Source: Chloroflexota bacterium (lineage in GTDB: Bacteria; Chloroflexota; UBA6077; CF-72). From it: 53,070 bases of DNA. The position numbers and the translations under genes are program-made. The DNA lies in NCBI GenBank assembly GCA_019247515.1, contig JAFAOS010000197.1, positions 1 through 53,070 of the forward strand, in the 5' to 3' direction. The notes beneath the pieces were generated by a model, which saw only the letters and a program-made list of their open reading frames with translations, was not told the DNA's origin and ran no database searches. Shown here piece by piece: positions 33,040 through 41,267 of this stretch. Numbering within the stretch: position 1 is the first letter of the stretch; every line of letters begins with the position of its first letter.

Positions 33040-34006
33040 TGCCGCCGGTGGTGGCCATTTGATGAGAATTGGGATCGTACACCGTGCTGCCGGTCAGCGT
33101 GACGCTGAACCAGGGGATGATGATGTGCTGCTCGATCTGAAGCTGGCCGCCGGGCGCCGCCGAGTTCGAATTGCTCGGAAACACTGTTGACTGCAGGAAG
33201 GCAGATAGTCCGGCCTCGATCTCCTTGCCCCAGAACGGCTGCCAGTGCGTGTTGATCAGCGTGATACCAATTTGCTGTTGGACGGTCCACTTCGAGTCGA
33301 TCGACCAGGTCCAGCTCGGCTCATGCCCGATATCGAGCCCTTTGAAAACTGGATTCTTGAATCCGAAACTGAAGATGTTCGCGTCGCGGATCAGCAGTGT
33401 GCCGCTGAAGGTGACTGGCCCTGGCGAAGCGGAGCCTGGAGGGGTGTGTACCGGTGTCTGCGCGCCGAGCGTTGCATCGGCGCTCATACCTGGCTGAGAA
33501 TCGTCGCGCTGGATCCTGCCGCCGGAGGGGGACACGTGCATGGCCATTGCCGTGTCAGGGTTGGGATTGGGGGTCGGGTAATCGCCCGGGCCATAATTGA
33601 CCGCGTCTGGCGGCACGTCAATCGGGTCGGGAGCTGCCGCTTGGTACGAGCCCTCGACGGAGTCGCTCCACTCCAGGCCCGCCATCGGGTCAGGCTGCTG
33701 GGCGGCGGCGTTCTGGTCCGTGCCCGAATCGAGGTCGTCGCGCTGCACGACAGGCGATCGACTCGGCGGACCGTCCAGGCTGCGCGAGACGAGTCCGGAC
33801 ACTGCCTGGTTCCCAAGCGTGTGCTGCAACTCCAGCACCTCGGAGGGCCGAACGGCGGCGGGACGTTCGACGATTCGCTGCAGGGGCGACGTCAACGTTT
33901 CACCAGCGCTCGCGGTCGCGGTGTTCGGGTCGAACGCCTGGGGGTTGGCGGGCGCTCGGCGGCGCACTCTGGCGGCGTCCTCTTGCGGTCCTTGCGTGGG
34001 CTGCAT
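32987..34006 (-). CDS. Protein with eCIS-cargo-type LQ-x-TLGNQAV motif
   Basis: 339 residues from ATG 34006. The N-terminal half is disordered and Pro/Gln/Asp-rich, with RPSEVLELQHTLGNQAVSGL. That motif is common in DUF4157-type and other proteins linked to extracellular contractile injection systems. The C-terminal half (from about residue 195) is beta-rich, with alternating aromatic strands (WTWSIDSKWTVQQQIGITLI, IIIPWFSVTLTGSTVYD), like a barrel or sandwich. No signal peptide, and no sheath, tube or baseplate genes in the window. Function unknown; a secreted or structure-associated protein is inference. Overlaps the convergent polymerase gene by 53 bp and follows the FIST gene after 72 bp. 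Confidence 0.6.
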   Translation of the reverse strand: MQPTQGPQEDAARVRRRAPANPQAFDPNTATASAGETLTSPLQRIVERPAAVRPSEVLELQHTLGNQAVSGLVSRSLDGPPSRSPVVQRDDLDSGTDQNAAAQQPDPMAGLEWSDSVEGSYQAAAPDPIDVPPDAVNYGPGDYPTPNPNPDTAMAMHVSPSGGRIQRDDSQPGMSADATLGAQTPVHTPPGSASPGPVTFSGTLLIRDANIFSFGFKNPVFKGLDIGHEPSWTWSIDSKWTVQQQIGITLINTHWQPFWGKEIEAGLSAFLQSTVFPSNSNSAAPGGQLQIEQHIIIPWFSVTLTGSTVYDPNSHQMATTGGINLLFHAPALRPQKSGP

Positions 34007-34078
34007 GGTGTGAAGCCTGATTAGACCCGGCCGCGGACACCGAACTATCACAGCAATCACAGCCTGCACCGCCTGGCG

Positions 34079-35233
34079 TCAGGCTTCTTCGATCAGCCCG
34101 AGGCTGGCCGTGTACCCGTGCAGGAATGTGGCGCCGCCGACCGGCCCGATTTCCCCATTACAGAACAGGCCAGCCAGCGGCAACGGACCGAGCACCTCGC
34201 GCACCGTGCGCGCATCATGGTCCGGTGTCCCGAACAACCCTTTACCGCGCCCGTTGCACGCAAACAGAAGCGCCGCGACCGAGCTGGCATCGGCGACGGG
34301 CAGCAGCATGTGGCGCAGCTCCTGGTCCGCGGCGCGGGCATCCAGAATCTGAAATTGCAGCGTCTGACCCACGCGAGGCTCGCCCGCAACGGCGATCGCG
34401 CCGCTTCGGGGGTCCACGCCGACCAGGTTGCGGATCAGAAAATCGCCACGTTTGAACTCGTCCCGATATTCGTTCATCGCAAGCCCGACGCGCAGGTTAG
34501 TGTTCAAACGGTCGCGCGTTTCGGGATCGAGCTTATTCACCGTTTCGAGCAGGACCTGGTATGCCGGTCGTCCGCCGATGCTGCGCACGATATGTTGATC
34601 GGCATCGGTCACCGTCCACGGCTCACCGATGGGCTCGCAGCCCTGCGAAACGAGCGGGCGCAGCCGGAGCGTACCACCCACGCCGATCACGACTGCTCCC
34701 TCCTCGACGACCGTGGCTCCATGGAACACACACGTCGAGCGTGCCGCGGGGTTGCCGGTGGCCAGCCCGCCCACGATGGGCGCTCCCGAATACTCCCGCT
34801 CCAGCGTCTCGATCAGCGTCGCGATATCCGCGGTGAACGGGTCCGCGAGCACGACGAGGCCGTGGCACTGTGCGCTGGACATGCCGGCCAGGTCGTCGCC
34901 GCGCACTTCGTCGGCGGCCACGTACCGCACGTTGAGGATGCCGCCGAGTGGAAGCGTGAGCGCCAGGGCGGCGATACCGGCCTCCGTCTCCACCTCTCGC
35001 TCTTCGGCGATCACGGCTGACGCGCCACAGCCCGCGAGCTCTGTGGTTCGACTGGTCGCCACGGCGGTGCGTATCAGTTCGGGGTAGTCCGCTTCGTACC
35101 CCGCGCTGGCGAAAACGAGCAGCAGGTTCGGCGCGTCGCCGTCCAGCGGCGCGAGGGCTCCGTCCAGCGCGGTCTCGAGTGCGGAGCGCCAGTCACTGCC
35201 GATCCCGAGCCCGCCACCTGCGCGCATGGTCAC
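34079..35233 (-). CDS. FIST domain sensory protein
   Basis: 384 residues. FIST_N (residues about 25-230) and FIST_C (about 230-370) domains: NLLLVFASAGYEADYPELIR, LAGCGASAVIAEEREVE, GAPIVGGLATGN, then GRPAYQVLLETVNKL, RVGLAMNEYRDEFKRGDFLI and C-terminal GLFCNGEIGPVGGATFLHGY. FIST proteins are thought to bind small ligands such as amino acids and feed signalling partners; no kinase or GGDEF gene is adjacent. GTG 35233 is preferred, because TAGCAT ends 7 nt upstream (leaderless); ATG 35227 is two codons further in. Confidence 0.87.
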   Translation of the reverse strand: MTMRAGGGLGIGSDWRSALETALDGALAPLDGDAPNLLLVFASAGYEADYPELIRTAVATSRTTELAGCGASAVIAEEREVETEAGIAALALTLPLGGILNVRYVAADEVRGDDLAGMSSAQCHGLVVLADPFTADIATLIETLEREYSGAPIVGGLATGNPAARSTCVFHGATVVEEGAVVIGVGGTLRLRPLVSQGCEPIGEPWTVTDADQHIVRSIGGRPAYQVLLETVNKLDPETRDRLNTNLRVGLAMNEYRDEFKRGDFLIRNLVGVDPRSGAIAVAGEPRVGQTLQFQILDARAADQELRHMLLPVADASSVAALLFACNGRGKGLFGTPDHDARTVREVLGPLPLAGLFCNGEIGPVGGATFLHGYTASLGLIEEA

Positions 35234-35240
35234 GCTTCCG

Positions 35241-35246
35241 ATGCTA
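35241..35246 (-). promoter_or_regulatory. Candidate -10 box of the FIST gene (leaderless)
   Basis: TAGCAT on minus, 7 nt before GTG 35233. No ribosome-binding site between. Confidence 0.4.
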
Positions 35247-35361
35247 CACGCCGAAGGTGTGATCCAAACTTGTTCCTGATCCGTACCCAGGATGTCGAAG
35301 CACCAATCTGGTCGAGCGGGTGCATTGGCTTGTGGGCGCACCCGCGGAAAGCGAGTCGGCA

Positions 35362-35863
35362 ATGTACCAGCTCACCCAGCGGGTCATCCCGTCCCTGGGC
35401 AAAGAAGCCGAGGTCCAGGCGATACTGGTTGACGGGACGCGGCACCTGCAGGCGACGAAGGGACGGAACGTCGCCGTTGCAGCGCAACGGTTCAGTTCGG
35501 ACGGGCCAGCCTTCGTCGTCGTGACGCGCGCCGAGAATCTGCAGACTCTTGAACAGTACCGCAAGGAGAACCTGCAGGACGGCGACTTCCAAAGTCGTCT
35601 TGCCGACCTGGTGCAGCGGTTACGAGCCCCGGTTCCCAGCTTCCCAGGGCGCTGGTCTGCGGATGGGCATGGCGACGCGTCTCTTCAGTTCCATCGGTCA
35701 GGTGTACGAAGTGCAAGTCGCCTACGCGGACCTGGCCGCCTTCGACAAGAGCCGAAAGGAGCGGGCGTCGGCGACCCGCGACGCGGTGCAGGCATTGCAT
35801 GCGGTCAGCCGCGAGCCGATTCGCCAGCGGTTCTACGACATCCTGGTCCCGTTGCAGAACTGA
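35362..35863 (+). pseudogene. Two-repeat alpha/beta-barrel-like protein split by a frameshift
   Basis: The first part (ATG 35362 to about 35640) encodes YQLTQRVIPSLGKEAEVQAI and later AVAAQRFSSDGPAFVVVTRA, then LQTLEQYRKENLQDGDF. The second part, in the next frame up to 35863, encodes MATRLFSSIGQVYEVQVAYA then LAAFDKSRKERAS and FYDILVPLQN. The two resemble each other (AxQRFSSDG/ATRLFSSIG, QYRKE/KSRKE), so this looks like one protein with two copies of a dimeric alpha/beta-barrel-like unit, broken by a frame change near 35630-35670. The summed length is 502 bp, one base over a multiple of three. Genuine mutation, sequence error or two separate small genes are all possible. No family name assigned. 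Confidence 0.5.
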
Positions 35864-35877
35864 CCAGAGGCTCGCGC

Positions 35878-35883
35878 TAGACT
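35878..35883 (+). promoter_or_regulatory. Candidate -10 box of the serine hydrolase (leaderless)
   Basis: TAGACT ends 6 nt before GTG 35890. Confidence 0.4.
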
Positions 35884-35889
35884 GGACGG

Positions 35890-37326
35890 GTGCCTACTTC
35901 GCTGCCGCGCAGCTCACCCGTCGATCAGCACGTCGACCCGGCCGGCATTCGCGGCTTCCTCGACGAGCTGCACGCTCGGTCCGATATCGAGATGCACAGC
36001 TTCATGCTGATACGTCACGGGCACGTCGTCGCCGAAGGCTGGTGGAGCCCATACACCGCCCAGCGTCCGCATCGGCTGTACTCGCTGAGCAAATCGTTCA
36101 CCTCGACCGCGGCGGCGTTTGCCGCGGCCGAGGGCCTGCTGGACCTCGACGATACCGTCGTCTCCCATTTTCCGGAATTCGAGGCGGACATCACCGATGC
36201 CGGCAGTCGCGCGATGCGGATTCGGCACATCGCCTCGATGGCCAGCGGGCACGAGGAGGAAACGGTCGGTCGCGCGCTGGCGCTGGACCCCAACGAGCCC
36301 GTCCGCGGGTTCCTGCTCATTCCGCCGGATCGGCCGCCAGGCACGGTGTTCGCCTACAACCAGCCGTGCACGTACACGCTCGGCAGCATCGTTCAGCGCA
36401 ATGCCGGCCTGTCGCTCACCCGGTATCTGGCGCCGCGGCTGTTCGAGCCGCTCGGCATCAGTGGCGTCGGCTGGCAGACGCTCGCCGGTCGCGAGCAGGG
36501 CTACAGCGGACTGCACGCGCGGACTGAAGACATCGCCAGGCTCGGGCAGCTGTACTTGCAGCGTGGCCGGTGGGGCGCCTCTCAGCTGATTGCCGAGAGC
36601 TGGGTCGCCCAGGCCACCTCCAGGCAAATCGACAACCCCAACCAGACCAATCCGGATTGGCGGCAGGGGTACGGCTTCCAGTTCTGGATGGCGCGCCACG
36701 GGTATCGCGGCGACGGCGCCTTCGGCCAGTTCTGCGTGGTCCTGCCCGAATACGACGCGGTCATCGCTACGACCGCCGCGACGCTTGAAATGCAGGCGGT
36801 GCTGAATGCCATGTGGAGGCACCTGTTGCCGGCGTTCGACCGCCCGCCAGCGGATGCTGAGTCCCAGTCGCGACTGGAGTTACAGCTCGGCGAATTGCAG
36901 CTGCCGGCCTGCCGGGCCGCTGCCGAGCCGGCGGACTGGGAGCCGTGGCAGGCGCAGCCATTCAGCGTGGTGGCTGGCGTGGGCGATCCACAGCTGCAGC
37001 CGACGGTGACGTCGGTTGGAGTGGAGCGCGGCCGGGGCGGCGGCCTGCAGATCAGTCTCCAGGAAGGGGACAACCGGGTGAGCTTCGGAGTGGGCGCCGA
37101 CGGCTGGCGCGTGTCGACGCCGGTCGACGCCCACGGCTGCGCGATTCCGGTCGCGGCGGCGGGCGGCTGGGCGGACCCGCGGACGCTGCACGCCGAGGTC
37201 ATCTTCCTGGAGACGCCGCACCGGCTGGAGATCACATGCACCACCTCAGACCGCCGCGCGAGCGTGAGCTGGCGTCTGCCGCCGCTGGGCGGCGCCGACC
37301 TGCACGAGCTGCGCAATCCGGTGTGA
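35890..37326 (+). CDS. Serine hydrolase, class C beta-lactamase/penicillin-binding-like
   Basis: 478 residues. Residues about 15-320 form the beta-lactamase-related fold: catalytic S-x-x-K in YSLSKSFTSTAAAF, YxN in FAYNQPCTYTLGSIV, LGISGVGWQTLAGREQGYSG and YGFQFWMARHGYRGDGAFGQ. Members hydrolyse esters, amides or D-amino-acid peptides. No signal peptide is visible, so a cytoplasmic esterase is as likely as a wall enzyme. Residues about 330-478 are an extra beta-rich domain similar in layout to the C-terminal domain of other such hydrolases. Followed after 55 bp by a PhzF-like gene. Confidence 0.85.
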   Translation: MPTSLPRSSPVDQHVDPAGIRGFLDELHARSDIEMHSFMLIRHGHVVAEGWWSPYTAQRPHRLYSLSKSFTSTAAAFAAAEGLLDLDDTVVSHFPEFEADITDAGSRAMRIRHIASMASGHEEETVGRALALDPNEPVRGFLLIPPDRPPGTVFAYNQPCTYTLGSIVQRNAGLSLTRYLAPRLFEPLGISGVGWQTLAGREQGYSGLHARTEDIARLGQLYLQRGRWGASQLIAESWVAQATSRQIDNPNQTNPDWRQGYGFQFWMARHGYRGDGAFGQFCVVLPEYDAVIATTAATLEMQAVLNAMWRHLLPAFDRPPADAESQSRLELQLGELQLPACRAAAEPADWEPWQAQPFSVVAGVGDPQLQPTVTSVGVERGRGGGLQISLQEGDNRVSFGVGADGWRVSTPVDAHGCAIPVAAAGGWADPRTLHAEVIFLETPHRLEITCTTSDRRASVSWRLPPLGGADLHELRNPV

Positions 37327-37381
37327 GGAGCCCGTCGCCGCGCACTATGGGTAATCGGATCGCGCGACGGCAAGGCCGGCT

Positions 37382-38203
37382 GTGAAGCACTCGGTCGTTC
37401 TCGTCGACGCCTTCGCCAATCGCCCGTTTTCGGGTAATCCCGCGGCGGTATGTCTACTGGACGCGCCCTCGGATGCGGCATGGATGCAGGCGGTTGCCGG
37501 CGAGCTCAACTTGCCCGCGACGGCTTTCGTCTGGTCGGTCGGCGCCGAGTTCAGCCTGCGTTGGTTCACCGCCAGCTCAGAGTTATCGTTGTGTGGCCAC
37601 GGAACTCTGGCGGCCGCGCGCGTGCTGTTCGATCTCGGTCCGCTCGAGGCGCGACAGATCAGCTTCCAGACCGTTGCGGGCTCGCTTGGAGCGCGACAGG
37701 TCGGCGAGTTGATCGAGATGGATTTTCCAGCGGAGGTGTCGAGTGAGGCGGATGCTCCCGCGGAGCTGGTCCGTGCGCTCGGCGTGCCGCCCACCCGGGT
37801 CGAACGCAACCGTCTGGATTACCTCGTCGAGTTGGAGTCGGAGCAGGCCGTCCAGATGTTACGCCCTGATTTCATGGCACTCCGTCAGGTGGAGACGCGC
37901 GGCGTTATTGTCACCGCGCGGGGGACCGGTGACGCCGATTTCGTCTCCCGCTTCTTCGCGCCAGGTTCTGGTCTTGACGAGGACCACGTCACGGGGTCGG
38001 CGCACTGTTGCCTCGGTCCGTACTGGCAGCGCCGTTATGGAGTCTCGACACTGAAGGGTCGACAGCTTTCGCGGCGTGGGGGAGTTGTCCACGTGCAGGT
38101 GGACGGGGACCGCGTGCGCCTGGGCGGTATGGCCCTCGTCGTCGCGCACATGGAATTCAGCCCTGAGATTCTGTCCGAGCGGAGTGGCGAGCCCCTGGGA
38201 TAG
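37382..38203 (+). CDS. PhzF-family isomerase/epimerase
   Basis: 273 residues from GTG 37382. PhzF proteins share the diaminopimelate epimerase fold with two pseudo-symmetric halves. Motifs: VDAFANRPFSGNPAAVCLLD, LPATAFVW, LRWFTASSELSLCGHGTLAA with the likely catalytic Glu, then FFAPGSGLDEDHVTGSAHC and LKGRQLSRRGG. Phenazine genes are absent, so this is one of the many PhzF paralogues of unknown substrate. Ends 9 bp before the convergent aldo/keto reductase. Confidence 0.9.
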   Translation: MKHSVVLVDAFANRPFSGNPAAVCLLDAPSDAAWMQAVAGELNLPATAFVWSVGAEFSLRWFTASSELSLCGHGTLAAARVLFDLGPLEARQISFQTVAGSLGARQVGELIEMDFPAEVSSEADAPAELVRALGVPPTRVERNRLDYLVELESEQAVQMLRPDFMALRQVETRGVIVTARGTGDADFVSRFFAPGSGLDEDHVTGSAHCCLGPYWQRRYGVSTLKGRQLSRRGGVVHVQVDGDRVRLGGMALVVAHMEFSPEILSERSGEPLG

Positions 38204-38212
38204 TCGCGAGGT

Positions 38213-39175
38213 TTAGCGTGGCGGCACGGCCACCTTGAAGTCGCGCACCAGCGGCTCGATCTCGTCCCAGAATGCGTCCGGAATCCGCTCGAGCATCGCC
38301 GAGACGCTCGCGCTCGGCTGATCTGGACTGCGGAAACCGGGGATCGTCGTTGCCACCAGCGGATGGCGAACCACGTACTGCAGCGCGGCCGCCAGCAGCG
38401 TGACACTATGCCGAGCGCAGACCTCCTCCAGCCGGGTCACGTGCTGGAGGACTTCTGGACTGAACGTACGGTTGATGTGGTCCTCGGGCCGGAGGGCTGA
38501 GGTCCCGGTGGCCAGGAGCCCGCGCTCCAGCGGTGTGGCGACCACCACGCCCATGCCAAAGCGCTCCGCCGCTGGAAAGATCCGCTCGCGCGCCACCTGG
38601 CTGATCAGACTGAACGCATCCGGAACCACCGCCGCCTCGAATTCGCCCGTTTCCACGTAGGGCGCGTTGTCCCACGGATTGTTCGAAGCGATCCCGACGT
38701 GTCCAATCACCCGCTGCGACTGGAACTCTCGCAACGCGGCGAGCGCTCCGTCGGCGGCCATGACCTGCTGCAGCATCGCGGCCGGTGGATCGTGGATGTA
38801 CACCACGTGCACGTGGTCGAGCCCGAGTCGCTTCAGGCTGGTCTCCACACTGCGGCGAGTCTCATCGGCGGTGTAGCCGAAGTCACGCACGTCCCGGACT
38901 TTGGTTTCGACCACGACGCTGCCGGCCAGGTCCGGGCGTTGCCGGAGGGCTTCGCCAACGGCAACCTCGGCGGTGCCCTGCGCATACATCGACGCGGTGT
39001 CAATCAGGCGGATGCCGGCTTCGAGCGCCGCCAGGATGGTCGCCACGCCCATCTCCTGGTCGACGGAGCCGTCGGCGCGGCGGCCAAGCCAGGCGCAACC
39101 AGCCCCAAGCGTGGTGACCTGCAGCCCCGTCTTGCCCAAGAGTTTGGTGGGCAGTGCGCGCGTGGAGTCGTCCAT
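38213..39175 (-). CDS. Aldo/keto reductase
   Basis: 320 residues. NADPH-dependent TIM-barrel reductase. Motifs: KTGLQVTTLGAGCAWLG, GIRLIDTASMYAQGTAEVAVG (catalytic Asp and Tyr), SVVVETKVRD (Lys), RLGLDHVHVVYIHDP, and VIGHVGIASNNPW. The usual catalytic His near the active site appears as YIHDP. Substrate unknown. Its ATG 39175 diverges from a second aldo/keto reductase of a different subgroup across 43 bp. Confidence 0.9.
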   Translation of the reverse strand: MDDSTRALPTKLLGKTGLQVTTLGAGCAWLGRRADGSVDQEMGVATILAALEAGIRLIDTASMYAQGTAEVAVGEALRQRPDLAGSVVVETKVRDVRDFGYTADETRRSVETSLKRLGLDHVHVVYIHDPPAAMLQQVMAADGALAALREFQSQRVIGHVGIASNNPWDNAPYVETGEFEAAVVPDAFSLISQVARERIFPAAERFGMGVVVATPLERGLLATGTSALRPEDHINRTFSPEVLQHVTRLEEVCARHSVTLLAAALQYVVRHPLVATTIPGFRSPDQPSASVSAMLERIPDAFWDEIEPLVRDFKVAVPPR

Positions 39176-39206
39176 GTCTGGTCGTAGATGGTACCGTCCG
39201 TCCGAA

Positions 39207-39212
39207 TACCCT
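39207..39212 (+). promoter_or_regulatory. Candidate -10 box of the plus-strand aldo/keto reductase (leaderless)
   Basis: TACCCT ends 6 nt before GTG 39219. Confidence 0.3.
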
Positions 39213-39218
39213 TACGGC

Positions 39219-40031
39219 GTGGAACTACGGTCACTGGGCGCCTCGGGTATCGACGTCCCGGTCGTCGGCATGGGTACTTGGAAGACCTTCGACGTGCGCG
39301 ACCCGAACGAGGTCGCCCAGCGGGCCAGGGTGGTCGACGCGGCGCTCGCGGGTGGCACGAACCTGTTCGATTCGTCGCCGATGTACGGATCGGCCGAGCA
39401 GGTTCTGGGCGCCGCGCTCGACGGCCGCCGCGACCGCGCGCTGGTGGCCACCAAGGTCTGGACGCCCGACGACGCGGAAGCCGAGCGTCAAATCCAGCGT
39501 GCGATGGGCTATTACGCGCGGCACGTCGACGTATACCAGGTCCACAATCTGACTGCGCTGCCCAGGCGTCTGAGGCGCCTGGAGCAACTGCGCGACGAGG
39601 GGCGCGTCGGGTCAGTCGGCGCTACCCACTACGCGCACTCGGCATTTCCGGAGCTGATGGACCTCATGCGCTCGGGGCGCGTCACGTGTGTCCAGGTGCC
39701 ATACAACGTTCGCGACCGCCTGGTCGAAGAACGCCTTCTGCCGCTGGCCGGCGAGTGCAACATCGGCGTGCTCATCATGCGGCCGCTCGGAGTGGGCGAG
39801 CTCGCGCGCCAACGACCGACGCCCGAGCAGCTGCGGCCGTTCGTCGAGTTTGGCGTGCAGACGTGGTCGCAGGTCCTGCTCAAGTGGCTGCTGAGCGACC
39901 CGCGCGTCACCACGGTGATTCCTGCCACGAGCAACCCGGCGCATGCGCGCGAAAACGCGGCTGCGGGTGACCCGCCGTGGTTCGGCCCAGCGGAGCGCGA
40001 AGCGGTCGTCCAACTCGCGGGCGAGCTCTGA
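39219..40031 (+). CDS. Aldo/keto reductase, shorter subgroup
   Basis: 270 residues from GTG 39219, chosen because the conserved first strand (ELRSLGASGIDVPVVGMGTW) starts there. Motifs: GGTNLFDSSPMYGSAEQVLG (Asp/Tyr), ALVATKVWTPD (Lys), HVDVYQVHNL (His), VLLKWLLSDPRVTTVIPATS (cofactor binding). It is shorter than most members, which are about 300-330 residues. Paired head-to-head with the minus-strand reductase; they are only distantly alike, so they are not a recent duplication. Confidence 0.9.
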   Translation: MELRSLGASGIDVPVVGMGTWKTFDVRDPNEVAQRARVVDAALAGGTNLFDSSPMYGSAEQVLGAALDGRRDRALVATKVWTPDDAEAERQIQRAMGYYARHVDVYQVHNLTALPRRLRRLEQLRDEGRVGSVGATHYAHSAFPELMDLMRSGRVTCVQVPYNVRDRLVEERLLPLAGECNIGVLIMRPLGVGELARQRPTPEQLRPFVEFGVQTWSQVLLKWLLSDPRVTTVIPATSNPAHARENAAAGDPPWFGPAEREAVVQLAGEL

Positions 40032-40273
40032 CCCTCAGCTTTTCGGCGGGCTGACTGGCGCGCCGGGAATACCCGTCAACTACCGTCTTCAGTCGCTGAG
40101 CCCGCGAGCATCGAATCCTTCTACTACTATGATGGCTGCCTGACGACGCCATGCTGTACCGAGGGGGTACGCTGGTTTGTGCTCACCGACCTGGGCCAGA
40201 TGTCGAGTGGCGCGGGCAGTGCGTGATCCTGGTCGGGTCCATAACGAAGTGACGCCCCTGGAGGCTCGAAATC
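40032..40273. other. Intergenic region without recognised feature
   Basis: 242 bp between the aldo/keto reductase and the DUF6325 gene. I see no gene, RNA or clear promoter; only the GGAGG ribosome-binding site of the next gene at its end. Confidence 0.5.
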
Positions 40274-40708
40274 ATGGATGACGACATCCTCGGACCGATC
40301 GATTACCTGGCTATCGAGTTTCCCAACGGGCGTGTGAGCGGCGAAGGGTTCCAGCTGGTGATGGATCTCGTCCAGCGCGGCATCATCCGTGTGCTGGACC
40401 TCGAGTTCATCGCCAGGGCCAGCGACGGCACCGCGCGACGAGTTGCGCTCGGCGATATCGGTCACACGGCTGACGTCGACGTTACCGTCTGGCAGGGCGC
40501 TGAGTCGCGCGTGCTGGACCAGTCGGACTTCGACCTGATTGCGTCCGGCATCGCACCTGGCAGCCTGGCGGGCATCCTCGTGTATGAGAACGTCTGGGCA
40601 GCACCGCTGATGGCCGCCATCGAGCGCAACGCCGCCCGCATAGTTGGCGAGGGACGGATCGCCGCGGACGACCTGGTGACTGCCCTGGACGCCTCCGAGC
40701 GCGCGTAA
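40274..40708 (+). CDS. DUF6325-like membrane-associated or envelope-stress protein
   Basis: 144 residues, start supported by GGAGG 8 nt upstream. The sequence has the DUF6325/DUF1269 pattern: ILGPIDYLAIEFPNGRVSGE, LVQRGIIRVLDLEFIARASD, then a stretch ending GSLAGILVYENVWAAPLMAA. Members are often paired with SHOCT proteins and sit in gas-vesicle- or stress-related clusters; the function is unknown. The next gene, 27 bp downstream, is a SHOCT protein, which supports the assignment. Confidence 0.75.
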   Translation: MDDDILGPIDYLAIEFPNGRVSGEGFQLVMDLVQRGIIRVLDLEFIARASDGTARRVALGDIGHTADVDVTVWQGAESRVLDQSDFDLIASGIAPGSLAGILVYENVWAAPLMAAIERNAARIVGEGRIAADDLVTALDASERA

Positions 40709-40735
40709 AGATTCTCGCTACAAGGGAGACCTGGC

Positions 40736-40999
40736 ATGGGACTGATCAAGACAGCGGTCAAGACGGCGGTGGCGGTCAAGACCGCGCACGTTGTGCACGA
40801 TCGCATCCAGCGTCGGCAAAGCGAGCAGTGGGCAGCGCAGGGGATACCGCCGGCCGGGGCCCCGCCCGCTTCGGCGGCGCCCGCCGCAGTTGACGACACG
40901 CTCACGCGCCTGACCAGGCTGGGTGAATTGCGAGCGGCCGGCGTCATCACCGAGGCGGAGTTCGAGCAGCAGAAAGCGCGTATCCTGGCCAGCGTCTAA
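40736..40999 (+). CDS. Small SHOCT-domain protein
   Basis: 87 residues, AGGGAG upstream of ATG 40736. N-terminal amphipathic/hydrophobic stretch (LIKTAVKTAVAVKTAHVVHD), a Pro/Ala linker, and a C-terminal SHOCT motif LTRLGELRAAGVITEAEFEQ followed by QKARIL. SHOCT is a short helical module thought to mediate oligomerisation. It is commonly next to DUF6325 genes, as here. Confidence 0.85.
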   Translation: MGLIKTAVKTAVAVKTAHVVHDRIQRRQSEQWAAQGIPPAGAPPASAAPAAVDDTLTRLTRLGELRAAGVITEAEFEQQKARILASV

Positions 41000-41005
41000 C
41001 ACGTT

Positions 41006-41100
41006 CGATGAGGTATCTGCGCAAGGCCGCCAGGTCCAGTTCATCGTCAGCGACGATGGCCGCCATACCCGCGCGTCAATTGGCGCCGGGGATTTCTAAC
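41006..41100 (+). pseudogene. Possible short gene remnant
   Basis: Read in the frame ending with TAA 41098-41100, the DNA gives TFDEVSAQGRQVQFIVSDDG then RHTRASIGAGDF, which looks protein-like. There is no start codon, and the frame runs back into the SHOCT gene. It could be the tail of a decayed gene. Low confidence. Confidence 0.2.
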
Positions 41101-41236
41101 AGGTTGACCAAAAAACCGGTCTAAGGGCTCCACCGCAGGTGGAATCACCGAACCCGCGTTCGTTAGAGGGCGTTACCTCACGTTTGTGGCCGCCAGCTTT
41201 CGCGGTGCCGGCGATTCTTCTCTAAGAGAGAAGCAG
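41098..41236 (-). repeat. Dispersed degenerate repeat, left copy flanking the GH5/Liv segment
   Basis: Aligns with the inverted copy at 46061-46178: over 41132-41168, 32 of 37 positions match, and both ends match too (AACAGGTTGACC..., and CCGGCGATTCTTCTCT ... AAGCAG). Read on minus, part of it encodes LTNAGSVIPPAVEPLDRFF. Contains a TCCACC-GCA-GGTGGA palindrome. It occupies most of the gap between the SHOCT and GH5 genes. Confidence 0.75.
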
Positions 41237-41267
41237 ACTCTTTGAGCAACCTGCTAAGGCAGCGACA

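Noticed and set aside
35320-35880. Single long frame of 186 codons as one complete protein
   Set aside because: Only the first two thirds look like protein; the similar second half lies in the next frame, so the tail of this frame is read-through.
40074-40140. GCATCGAATCC resembling a tRNA T-loop
   Set aside because: No acceptor, D or anticodon stems can be folded around it.
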